Below are positions 48,341-58,706 of a stretch of DNA of 64,000 nt, one piece after another (positions within the stretch are counted from its first letter, which is position 1; every line of letters begins with the position of its first letter). The position numbers and the translations under genes were made by a program. Location: assembly GCA_026419785.1 (NCBI GenBank), contig JAODTK010005109.1, positions 62,001 to 126,000 of the forward strand. Direction: 5' to 3'. The stretch comes from Sclerodactyla briareus. Taxonomy: Eukaryota; Echinodermata; Holothuroidea; Dendrochirotida; Sclerodactylidae. The notes beneath the pieces were generated by a model. The model had not been told where the DNA came from, ran no database searches, and was given only the letters and a program-made list of their open reading frames with translations.

Positions 48341-48600
48341 TGATTCCTTGACTTTAGTCAAAGGAATCTATGCATCATGACAGTTGTGTGTTTGTGGGTG
48401 TGTGCGTGCGTTGATTGGCTACGGTGAACCACAAGACTCGATCCCATCTTAGTGGATCAAGCTCATACTTGGTATGTGGGTTCCCTATAATGAGTATGTG
48501 ATCCCTATGTTTTGGTTTCAGGTCAAAGGTCATTTGAGGTCAACGAACTTCAAGGCAGTCAAGGAATCACTAAGTCTCTTGGCTTTTTGGTTTGGTTTTG
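48341..48600 (+). repeat. family A element, single unit, nested in the hAT-like element
   Basis: This is the smallest complete copy. The left terminus is a near-palindrome (GATTCCTTGAC, TTTA, GTCAAAGGAATC) followed by TATGCATCATGACAG and a GT-rich tract. One unit follows (GATCCCATCTTAGTGGATC, AAGCTCATACTTGGTATGTG), and the right end is CAGTCAAGGAATCACTAAG then TCTCTTGGCTTTTTGGT. It is about 260 bp and defines both ends of the family. Confidence 0.8.
48520..48532 (+). promoter_or_regulatory. perfect DR1 nuclear-receptor motif in family A
   Basis: AGGTCAAAGGTCA followed at 48536 by GAGGTCAA. Same position in the repeat unit as the site at 16984. Confidence 0.45.
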
Positions 48601-49287
48601 TCGTTAGGTTTGAGCTACTGTAATGTATTGCTTATCTAAAATCTTGTTCTTAGCAATTACTAAATATCTGAGGTGAATGGTGCAGGTAACTGATAGGCCA
48701 TTAGAAAACATTAATACTGTGCACCGTTTCCCCTGCACTGGTGAAACAGCATCCTCAATGTAAAACCCTGTGGTGGCAAAAGCCTTGTCTGTAAATTGTT
48801 TTTTCTGCTTGAGGTGGTGGTAAATTTGATGGAGAGTATAACCTCTATAGCAAATCTCACAAGCATTAACATTTTTTACAACTACATTCATTCAGTACTG
48901 ACTTCAAGAATAAAAGTTGTTGCATAACAATTTGTGTTCTCATTTTTGGGACTTTAAAAACCTTTTTGTCACCATTGTTATCATATGACCAGCTGTAGCC
49001 ATGGGAAGACAAAACAAAGTTATTCAATGTTTTTTAACCTGGTAATTTAAACTTTCATGCTATAATATTATTGCCCGGCCTCGGAAGGTGTGGCCTCGGC
49101 CTCGAGGGGTACGGCCTCGGCCTCGGATGCAGCGGTCTCGACTACACACTGGTCCATATACCAAGTATGAACTTCATCCATCCAGGTAAGGTCAAGCTAT
49201 TTTGTTAACAATACTTGGCGTCACATACACGCACAAAACACACAGTCATGACTGCATAGATTGCTCTGAATTTGTCAAGATAACAGA

Positions 49288-52025
49288 ACTCAATTTCGCA
49301 TAGTGAGTCCTTGCCTTGTTTTTTTTCCCCTGACATGTTCCCCTTACAAGGCTGTGGCATCACCATGATGATTCAGCTATATCAAACCCTGCAAGATGTG
49401 TGTTCCAACTCAAATCTGAGCAACTGACACAAAACGAACAAATCACCTGCAATATTTACTAACCGCAAGAGATGCTTACTGCTTTTGACCAAGGTCAAAA
49501 AGTCACTGGGGCACTTGAAGTAAAATACTGAAAACTAAATCTTGTAAGTAATGTATCTTGAAGAGAGAAGGTGAAGTTACGATTCATAACCATGATGTCC
49601 AACGTTTCCATTCAGTGTGGGAAGTACCAGCGACCGTAACACTGAGTCGGCAGACTGCAGGCAAGGCTAATGATTGATCACTTAGCGAAATTTATCACTA
49701 ATAGTAACTGGTGTGGTCAAAGCAGATAGATTGAATGAAGTGGCAGTTCTTTTGAATCGGACGACCAACATCATCAACATTTGTAAAAAAAAGAATCTCC
49801 TTTTTGGGGGTATTGTGTGGGGAAAGGGAAGTGCATTCTAGCATAGGCCTACATATGGTAATTGCATCCTCCACGACCCTGGACAAGGTGAGTCATTGTA
49901 GGTACATTCAGTGTCTAATAGCATGGTGTCTCACATATGTTGGTCATTGTACACTATGTCGTTAATCACTAATGTGATGAGGGGTGAAGTCATGCCAGTC
50001 AACAATTCGTACAGCGAGTAGTCTGTGGTCTTTTAAAAGTGACTGTGGGTGTATAATTTTTTCCATTATTTCAGGCACCAAAGTGACTGAGGGGTGCATA
50101 ATTTGTTGGACCCACCTAAATGCCAAGACTCACTTTGTCTGGAGTACAAGGGGTGGGTCATGCAGGTTGAAGTGATAACTGTTCAAAATACTTGTATCAA
50201 TAGCATTTTATCAGTCCTTCAAATGTTATTGCCATTTTTAGGGTCATACTTTTCACAAGGCTTTCAAAATCACATATTCCCTCCTACAGTGGTGGGGTAT
50301 ATGGCCCACCCCAGGCCAGCACATCCCATAAAATATATTCTGGATGCATGGAATAATACAAATAGATATAGAACAGACAAGATCTTTGCAATTTTCCAGT
50401 GTTATATAATATATATATATATATATATAATATATATTATAGCCCATGTGGAGAATTTCTGAACTTATGTGGGCTCATTCAATGTCGATCCAATAAGACT
50501 TCTGGCCAATTGTTTAAAATGTGATATCCCGGCAACCACATTCCCCAAATAGTCACATCAGTGACTGTCAACACAGATAGATAGGCACTGGGGACGAAGA
50601 GGGATATGTTATATACTCAAACCCCTACCCATTCTGCCGGGGTTGGTACAGGGAATGCCCTCACTTTTTGCTCAATAGCGAAAAATGCCACAAAAATTGC
50701 TGTGCCCTTACCCACTTTCAGAAGCTTACTTGCCCCTTGCTTTCTTCTTACTCCAACTCACTAACCCTTCACTGGCTGCTACACACACCGAATTAGGGCT
50801 TGTCTATGAAGAGGTAAATAAACAGGTAATAAGACCAAATAGTCAGTCCTGCCTGTTGCAAGTAATTTACATCCTGGAAGTGAGCTTAGAGAGAAGTGTG
50901 AACGTTAAATGTGAACAACAGATAATCGGGTGAACTTGTGCAGTGACCACAGAGAATAATTGGAATAAACACTCTCACTCCTCTGAGCAATGAATGTCGG
51001 GACGGCAGCTAGTCAAAACTTATTGTGTGTTGACGGCTCACGTTCACACAAACAAACTTGTAAGAGAATAATTCTTTTGGGGATTGGGCCGACCAATGTT
51101 GACCAGCCAAAAATTAAAGGCCTATTATAGTATACACAAACGATTTGCAGGCAGTGGTTGAGAGGATTGTGGCCTAGCATAGGGGTCTACTTGAATTCAG
51201 GACAGTTCCTGGTGTGCATTTCTGCTGTAATAACTAGTAAAAGGGGGAAATTTGAAAGATCCATATCACCGTTTTCAATTAATGTAAAGCAACAAACTTG
51301 GATTCCCCCTGGATTAAAATATATAGGCCTATGGAAAAAATTGCCAGTTTGTCCCCCCCCCCCACCTCGCACCCTCCAATTGATATCCACTGGTTACTAA
51401 ATCCAATTTGGCACCTACTTGAGAAAAAGCCACGGGATGTAAATGTAGAATATAACACAAAATGAGCGGATGTTGTACTACACCAGGAGAGAGTTTCTCG
51501 CCTTGCAATAGGAATTCTTTTTTCAATAAAGCCGTGATGCAGGCTTCAAATAGGGCGTACATTTTTCCCCATTTTCAGAAGCTGCCCATGAAACCTGTAG
51601 GGGGGGGGGGGTGCATGCAAGACCAAAATTACCACCCCCACCCCGAAACAGTACACCACTACTGATCAGGAGGTGGGTACATATAGGGTGCGTCACTAAT
51701 GATAGTCCAATACGCAAAAATATCAGGAATAATAATAAAATGACAATCAAAGAATTTGTACTGTCTCCCACTGGGGGAAATATTTGTATTGGGGAGGGGG
51801 GGGGTGGAAGCACCCCAGATTTTATGAGGGGGAAACCACAAACACTTTGGTGGTCATAAGTTATAACACTAAATGAGAGGAAGTATACGCAAGGAGAGGC
51901 GCTTTTGCCTTGCAATTAGGAATTTGTCCAAAAATGCGTGATTGCAAGGCTTCAAATATGAGTACCTTTTTCAATTCTCATAAGCTGCTATGAAACCTGG
52001 GGGGGGGGGGCGGGGGGGGTGCGTG
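49288..52025. repeat. long inverted repeat, left arm (~2.7 kb)
   Basis: The arm matches the reverse complement of 55415-57727 along its length. Paired landmarks: GTGGCATCACCATGATGATTC with GAATCTCATGTGATGCCAC (57667); ACCGTAACACTGAGTCGG with CCGACTCAGTGTTACGGT (57389); GGCCAATTGTTTAAAATGTG with CATATTTTAAACAAATTGG (56555); ATATAGGCCTATGGAAAAA with TTTTTCCATAGGCCTATAT (55707); ATGAAACCTG plus a G run with a C run plus CAGGTTTCAT. The inner part (51455-51640 and 51865-52020) is also duplicated in tandem. Open frames in it have no motifs. Confidence 0.85.
50404..50446. repeat. (AT)n microsatellite in left arm
   Basis: TATATATATATATATATATA at a point where the right arm (near 56610) has ordinary sequence, so it arose after the arms separated. 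Confidence 0.9.
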
Positions 52026-53215
52026 CGTTTTGAACTTAATAGAGAATTTGATTCATTAGATATCTGGTGACGAGCAGATGTCAAATGCCAAAGTTATCCA
52101 ACATTCAGTTGTTTTTAGCTGTCTTTGACCTTCCACATTCATTGCGATTTTAGTCAGTTGTACCAGAGTTTGGTCGGGACGGGGTGGGCAACTTTTGTCG
52201 GGTGGTAATCGTTGATTTTTAAATTTTTGTCCGGGTGCAGCACCGGACAAAATGGCTGTGGAGAACTGCCCTTCCCCCCTACCCCTTCCCTCCCACAGGA
52301 TGAATTTCCGTAAAATATCCCACTAAACTTTATCCCCCTCCCCTGCCTCTTCCCCACAGAACATTGAAAGAAAATTATCAAACCAGAACATTATAACAAA
52401 CAGCTTGATAAGCACAAATTTGTCAAATTGTAATGTGCACCCCAATACTCTGCGCAGGTTCTGTCAAATGGGGGTCATTGTCGAACCAAAGTGACTCACA
52501 TTGTGAATCAGTCTCTCTAAAGGTCAGTCACAATGTATGGGTGTTGTCATTTTCCTCGGATTATTATAGAACGTAGTTAGGAAAATGACATGCGTGTGAT
52601 CATTTCAAAGGAATTGTAAGTCATATTTAAAGGAATTCTCAGGCAACATACAACCACATCTTGAATAGTTCCTTATTTCAAAACGCTGCAAAAGGAACCA
52701 CTGAGGTCTATGAAAACTATTTTATGCCAAGGTTTCCACTGTGGTTTCACTGATGAATCGCGGCTAACAGCGTCTGCAGATGTGTCTGATGGGACCGCCT
52801 TATTATTCTATTTGCGTGAAACCTATGTCAAACATGAAGTCCCACCCGGACAGCTAATTTCATCCCAATCATGTACAGTGTGAGCACCCCTATATGCAGA
52901 GTGACCAATGTGTGTTAAGGTTCCTAAAAGGTCCACAAAGGTAATTGGCAGGGGAATACGCGTCAGCGGTGTACCCGCCCTTCACATGTCCAGTTATTCT
53001 TCGGGTAGAAGAAATTATACATGATCTTGAATTATTTTGATACCGGCATAATATTTATAAACCGTTATGTTGAAAAATCCAAGGAACTCTTTTAACTGGG
53101 GTTGAAAGAAAAATTGCGTCTGTTGTAAGTTGGTGGTGGGTGTTGACGTACCTATTTTGTGAAAGACTGGTTCAATGATTTCAATGTAATTTGTTCTATT
53201 ATATTATGTATACAG
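52026..53215. other. inverted-repeat spacer, unassigned intron-like DNA
   Basis: AT-rich single-copy-looking sequence ending in the acceptor of the 53216 exon. No repeat identified. Confidence 0.45.
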
Positions 53216-53313
53216 CTTGCTGCCAAACAGAGTCATCCATCCTTACGGCCTCATCTGTGGCTGCTGTTTGAGGTGACCCAGGTGGAACATCAACCCAATT
53301 TGACAGTGGAGTG
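53216..53313 (+). CDS. candidate internal exon, unidentified gene, inside inverted-repeat spacer
   Basis: A 98-base segment between TTATGTATACAG and a consensus GTAAGT donor reads L-A-A-K-Q-S-H-P-S-L-R-P-H-L-W-L-L-F-E-V and then T-Q-V-E-H-Q-P-N-L-T-V-E with no stop. GC content is well above the flanks. It enters in phase 0 and leaves with two bases of a split codon. The protein is not recognised. If it belongs to the same gene as the 12624 exon, the gene spans more than 40 kb here. It lies between the arms of the inverted repeat, so pairing of the arms in a transcript would loop it out. Confidence 0.55.
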
Positions 53314-54049
53314 GTAAGTGTGTGCAATTTTCCTTAATAATAAAGCCAGTTCAGAGTTAGTTATTGAGAAGGTAATGCTGAACAACCAGCAGTTCGACGT
53401 TGAAGTTACAGTGTGCAGAACGATCTTTTGAAACTCCCCCCTGCCCGAAATTAAGGTTCCATTCAACACAAAACTACACAGATGTCCCCCATTTACTGTC
53501 AACAATAACATCCGAAAAACATGGGATGAATTGATTGCGTTTTCCAAATATCGTGACAGTTTAGAATTAGCCGTAAAATATGCTATGGGGGGAATCCGAC
53601 AGAATCTTGTCTATTCGCCGAACTGTTCGTTAGTGAGCTGCGCACTTAGAACTAACAAACTGGCTATTAACCCCTTAGTTTTAGGGGGGGGGGGGGGTTA
53701 GCTTGGTAGCAAGATTAGGAGTGGGCCATCAGTGATATGGTGAGTTGGTTTGGCACAAAGTACAGGATAATGGGATAATAAATATTCCAGGTCATTCAAT
53801 GTGTCTAATTTTGCTTGATTCATGCAACTTTGTAAGTTAGGTTTTTTATGATATATATTGGGTGTGGTCCACCATTGACCCTGAGAATGAGTGGGTCACT
53901 GGAGAAGTAATTTAACTATCTATCGCTCAATTCGGCAATTTACATAAAGCTTATAAAAGATACTCTTTTGGTAGACATTGAACAATCATTCCTAATGAAT
54001 TTGTAATTTGCTCTTTTTGATCCTTGCCAGCGGCAATAGGAATCTAGGT
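53314..54049. other. inverted-repeat spacer, intron-like DNA
   Basis: Holds a G homopolymer at about 53683-53697; nothing else recognised. Confidence 0.5.
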
Positions 54050-55140
54050 AATCAAGTTGGTTTTTTGTGCGTATGTGTGTGTGTTGTGTGTTGTGTGTGT
54101 GCGTCTGTGTTGTGTGTGTGTGTGTGAACCCCTTGTCAGCACGATATCTAACGGACGCAAACTGTATCCACAGTTCAATTAGGTATTGGGTTGCCATATG
54201 GGAGGAATGACCCCTATTGTTTTGGTGCCCGTTCAAATTCATTCAAGGTCACGAGAGGCAAAGTTTAGAAAAGTCTTGTCGCACGATATCTAAACGAACT
54301 CGAGTATCTATCAAGTTCAAATTGGGGTATGGTGGGTAGCATGTCAGGGTGAGATATGAACCCTATTGGTTTTTGGTGTCAGGTCCCGGTCATTCGAGGT
54401 CACCATCGGGAATCGTCATATATCTCTGTAACGAAACATTTTGGAGGACTAACGTAATGGGAAGTTTTATGTTCGTCTGGGTGAATTACATCTGGTGACC
54501 ACTTTGACTCATTTGACCTTTGACCTTTTGACATCATTTGACCTCTTGACCTGGTGATTTTGGCCTGCTTTTTTGTGTTGGCCGGAAGTAGTCTTGTTGA
54601 GGACAAACAAAAAGTCGGATGACACTACCTACCCGATTAATCTTATCACAAGCTATCTCAAGAATGTGGAAGGTCAAGACAGCTAAAATGGTCATAGATC
54701 TCGGCAACGAAACATTTTGGAGGCTTGTCGTAATGGAAAGTTTAGTTGTTCTGAGTGAATACCATCTGGTGACGGACTTGACCTCGTTGACCTTTTGACC
54801 TAATTTGACCTTTACCTGTGCTTTTGCATGCTTTTTTTTGTGTTGGCCTGAAGAGCTGTTGAGACAAAAAAAAAGTCAATAATACTACCATACTATGATA
54901 CCCTTATCACAAGCTATTCTCAATGAAGTTGCAAGACAGCAAAACACGAAATGTGGATAAATTGGACATTTGAAATCGCTCGTCAGCTGATATCAATGAA
55001 TGCAAGTATTCTATAAAGTTCAAATAAGGGTGGGGATTGTAAACAGATGAAGATTTGACCCTAGTGTTCGTGGTACTTCAGGGGCAAGTCATTCCAGGTC
55101 ACCATAGGACAATCCTTATATCTCTGCAACGATTCATTGT
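54050..55140 (+). repeat. family A-related array (+) with GT tract
   Basis: It starts with TAATCAAGTTGG and a (GT)n-rich tract (54067-54125), like the left end of family A. Units follow with GCACGATATCTAA (54136 and 54279), AACGAAACATTTTGGAGG (54430 and 54706) and TTTTTTGTGTTGGCC (54569 and 54835). The unit is about 275 bases in the central part. The right end is not the standard family terminus. Confidence 0.65.
54514..54527 (-). promoter_or_regulatory. DR1-type half-site cluster
   Basis: TGACCTTTGACCTT followed by TTGACATC and TTGACCTCTTGACCTGG gives at least four TGACCT-like half-sites within about 45 bases. Confidence 0.4.
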
Positions 55141-55414
55141 ACAGATGAGAACAAGCATATAGCCAACCCAAACACATATTTCCCGGTTGAAGGACAGTAA
55201 CAAATTCTCAATGGTCTTTTATGGTGATTCCTATATGTCTGAGTAATGGACTAGCACCAATATATTTCCCCAGTGAAGACAAGGACAGTAACCAAATTCT
55301 TGAGTGTTCATTTTAAATTTCATTTTCCTGATAAGTATTGGACTAACACCAGTGACCAGCCTAGCCTATATGTACCTCCTGATCAGTAGCAGGTGTGTTA
55401 CGGGTTGAGTGGCA
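55141..55414. other. inverted-repeat spacer, inner right part
   Basis: Repeats the words CAAGGACAGTAACCAAATTC near 55190 and 55282 about 85-90 bases apart, a short tandem duplication. No gene. Confidence 0.4.
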
Positions 55415-55430
55415 ATTTGGGTCTTGCACG

Positions 55431-55462
<32 letters not shown>

Positions 55463-57727
55463 AGGTTTCATAGGCAGCGTTGAAAAATTTGTCAAGTGTT
55501 AGCTCTATTTGAAGCCTGCATCAACGCATTTATGACCAAATTCCTAAATTGCAAGGCAGAAACGCCTCTTTGCTATACGTCCTCCTTATTTAGTGTGAAA
55601 TTTTACATTTAATCTCTTTGGCACTGTCAGGGGAGGTACCAAAAGAGATTAGTACATGGAGATCAATGGGTGGGTGCGAGGGAGGGGGGGGGGACAAACT
55701 TGCAATTTTTCCATAGGCCTATATATTTTCCTCGAGGGGGGAATGCCAATGTTTGTTGCTTGCAGTTAATGTGAAAACGGTGATATGATCTTCAGAATTT
55801 GTCCCATTTGGACTTAGTTATTACAGCGAATTGAACACCCAGGAATGTCCTGATTCAATTGGAACACCTATGGCTGGGCCACATCCTCCTCAACTACTGC
55901 CTGCTTGTGTACGTGTATACTATAATAAGCCCTTTGTTTGGCTGGTCAAATTGGTCCGGCCCAATCCCCAAAAGGATTAATCTTTAAGTTGTGGTGTGAG
56001 CTTGGAAGCCAGTAAAAACACAATCAACTTTTTGACTGCCTGTCAGACATTCAGGTGGGGAAAATGGTACTGGCACTGGGCAATGCTCAGCGGACTTTTT
56101 GCGAGTGGTATTCCAATATTCTATGTGTGCCACCAGGGTATAATGCATTATTGATTGTTACATTTAAAGTTTAAACACTTCTTTCTAAGCACCTTTCAAG
56201 GATGTAATACTTGAAAGGCAAGGAATGACTATGGGTGTATTAAATGTTTATTACTTTTATTAGACAAGCCCTAATGAGGGCATTAACTGTGGTGTGTAGA
56301 AGGCAGTGCGCGGGTAGGAGTGGGAGGGTAAGAAAGGAACAGAAGCAAGGGTCAAGGAAGCTTTTGAACGGGGGAAGGGCACAACATTTTTGGCATTTTT
56401 TGCTATTGAGCAAAACGTGAAGGCATTACCCGTAACCCAGGGAGAAATGGTAGGGGTTTGAGTCTATCAAATATCTGATTCTTCACCAGTGCAATCTATC
56501 TGGTGTTAACAGTCACATAATTTGACTATTTGGGAAAAGCGGTTGCCGGGAAAATCATATTTTAAACAAATTGGACAGGACGTCTTACTGGATCAACAGT
56601 AAATGAGCACATTAGAAATTGCAAAGATTCTTGTCTGTTCTATCATCTATTGTATTTTGTATCATGCAGCCAGCTAGTTGTTATTGGGAGGTGCTGCATG
56701 GGGTGAGCTATATATCCCACAAGTGGGGGGAAATATGTGATTTGACAAGGCCTCGTGAAAGTTGACCCGAAAAATGGCAATAAGACATTTGATGCCTGGT
56801 TAATAAAATGGCTATTGAGACAAGTATTTTAAACAGTGATGCACGTGTCAATTGCATGATGGGCCCACCCCTGATACCCCAGACAAGGTGAAGTCATTGA
56901 CTTAGGTGGGTTCAACAAAATGTGCAACCCTCAGTCACTTGCGCCTGAAAAAATGAAAATGAACAACCACAGTCACTTAAAAGATCACAGACTACTCTGC
57001 TGTACGAATTGAAAAGATTTACTGGCAATGATTACCCCTTAGTCACATTAGTAATTATGACATATGGTACAATGACCAACATGTTGAGACACCCTGCTAT
57101 TGGACAATGAAAGTACCTACAATGACTCCCTTGTCCAGGGTAGTGGTTGGATGCAATTGACAATATCTATGCCTGTATGCAGAAGGCACTTCTCATTTTC
57201 CCCCACCATATCTCCACATTTTTTTGTTTTTTTTTTTTTACAATTGTCCGATGATGTTGATGATGTGGTCGTCCGATTCGAAGGACTGCCACTTCATTCA
57301 GTCTATTCTCTTTGACACACCAGTTTACTTATGAGTGATAAAATTTCGCTAAAGTGGGATCCTCATCATTTAGCTTGCCTTCCAGTCTTCCGACTCAGTG
57401 TTACGGTCGGTGGTACTTTCCACACTGAATGGAAAACGTTTTGGACCTCACTGGTTATGAATCTTAACTTTACCTTCTCTCTCCAAAATACACTTACTTA
57501 CCAGGTGTATTTTTCAGTATTTTCCTCAATTTGACCTCAGATGACGTTTTGACCTTGGTCAAAAGCAGTAAGCATCTCTTGCGGTTAGTGAAGTTTGCAG
57601 GAGATTGGTCGTTTGTGGTTCAGTTGTGGTTAGTTGGCAACACCATCTTGCAGGGTTTGATATAGCTGAATCTCATGTGATGCCACGCCGAAAAAAGGCA
57701 AGGAATCACTACGCAAGATTGCGTTCC
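55415..57727. repeat. long inverted repeat, right arm (~2.3 kb)
   Basis: This is the reverse complement of the left arm (49288-52025), with many small indels and at least one larger length difference caused by the tandem duplication inside the left arm. It begins with a C homopolymer of about 32 bases (55431-55462) opposite the G runs of the left arm. Outer edge: GGCAAGGAATCACTACGCAAG near 57698, opposite CGCATAGTGAGTCCTTGCC at 49297. Confidence 0.85.
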
Positions 57728-58127
57728 TTTTGACTGATAAGATTGGGTTAGTTGAAACATACAACATGAAACAAGACAAAAACTGATCTTGTAGTTAACT
57801 GACACAATGAACATGAACTCACTTTTTTTGACATATATACTATTAACCATTTGGTAATTCAATATTTCAGCTTGTTGCGGCCTGAACATCCATCCTCACC
57901 TCTCCTGCTGCAGTGTTGCTGATGACCCTGGTTAGAAAACAGCAACCGATTTCGACAGTAAGATTGGTTAAGTGTTTGGTGATTTCCCTCATCATGTTCA
58001 CTACCAGTGGTTGGGATAGCGTGAGTGGTTGAGATGAGGAGGGCTTGGTAATTTGAGTGTAATGCTTTAAAGTTTATAGGCCAAATTTGTAGTTGAATGA
58101 TGCATAACATATTCCCCCCCCCAACAG
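57728..58127. other. unassigned DNA
   Basis: Open minus frames at 57620-57889 and 57859-58110 have no motif. A C run (58113-58122) forms part of the acceptor-like tract before 58128. Confidence 0.4.
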
Positions 58128-58238
58128 ATTATCGCCATGTTCCGCATCTCAAAAATTGAGGAGGCGGACCTCAAAGTTGGTGCAGGCCATGCTTTATTTC
58201 AACCCATCAGGCTATCCCTATTCCAGACACATGTTTAG
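58128..58238 (+). CDS. possible exon start, unidentified
   Basis: A C-rich acceptor ending AACAG is followed by 36 open codons: I-I-A-M-F-R-I-S-K-I-E-E-A-D-L-K-V-G-A-G then H-A-L-F-Q-P-I-R-L-S before a TAG. No clear donor is seen; it could be a terminal exon or a chance frame. The protein is not recognised. Confidence 0.3.
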   Translation: MIAMFRISKIEEADLKVGAGHALFQPIRLSLFQTHV

Positions 58239-58706
58239 TTTCAAATCCACACTTGATCCCACCGGGATTATAAGGCTCATATGGTATGTGTGTTCCCTAT
58301 GATCAATAACGCGAACCTTATTGTTTTGGTGGTCAGGTCAGAGATTTTCTAGGTCCCCCGAGAACAAAATCTGAAAACCTGTAAACTTGATAGTCCAGAA
58401 TATGGGTGTAATCCGCTTTCTTAGTACAGAAACCCTATTGTTTTTGGTTCAGGTCGGGCGAATTGTTGTCAAAAATGAGATTGGTGGGAGTAGTTACTTG
58501 GGCCATCATGGCCTATAAACGTAACTTGACCCCACCGGGATTATTAATAAAGCTCATACCTGGCATGTGTCTTCCTATGAATGACTAAAATTTTATCAGG
58601 TCAGGGGATAGTCAACGTAGGTTAATTTTTGTCTGTCCTCGGGTCTGGCCATAGATTGTCGGAATGGTCAAGAATCACTAAAGCCTCTTGGTTTTCTGGT
58701 TATTAT
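58239..58706 (+). repeat. family A element, ~2 units (+), left end missing
   Basis: Units start CTTGATCCCACCGGGATTATA (58252) and CTTGACCCCACCGGGATTATT (58524), about 272 bases apart. The right end GGTCAAGAATCACTAAAGCC, TCTTGGTTTTCTGG matches the family terminus. The hairpin left end is not seen, so it is truncated at the left. Confidence 0.7.

Larger units (their letters stand above)
47401..49151. mobile_element. non-autonomous hAT-like element with perfect 8-bp target duplication
   Basis: It starts CAGTGTTGGAAGACTGTGCC and ends GGTCTCGACTACACACTG, which inverts to CAGTGTGTAGTCGAGACC. It is flanked by GTCCATAT (47393-47400) and GTCCATAT (49152-49159), an exact 8-bp duplication within a family A unit. 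Subterminal regions carry CGGCCTCGGCCTC words at both ends (47420-47455, 49077-49135). Length 1751 bp. No transposase is seen. It contains a complete family A copy at 48341-48600, so that insertion is later. Confidence 0.85.
46625..49287 (-). repeat. family A element (−), split by a hAT-like insertion
   Basis: It begins with the inverse family right end (AAAGCCAAAAGGCATAGTGG, TTCCTTGACT), continues through two or three diverged units (GGAGTCCATGGACTCC, GACCTAGATAACCTTTGAC, GACCTTTCAACACCTGACCC), is broken at 47401 and resumes at 49152 with CCATATACCAAGTATGAAC. It finishes with CACAGTCATGACTGCATAG, ATTGCTCTGAATTTGTCAAG. The sequence on either side of the break joins into a normal unit. Confidence 0.75.

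Noticed and set aside
55415-57727. Inverted repeat taken as two terminal repeats of one giant transposon
   Set aside because: No target duplication was found at the outer edges and the left arm's outer end abuts a family A terminus, so a segmental inverted duplication is as likely.
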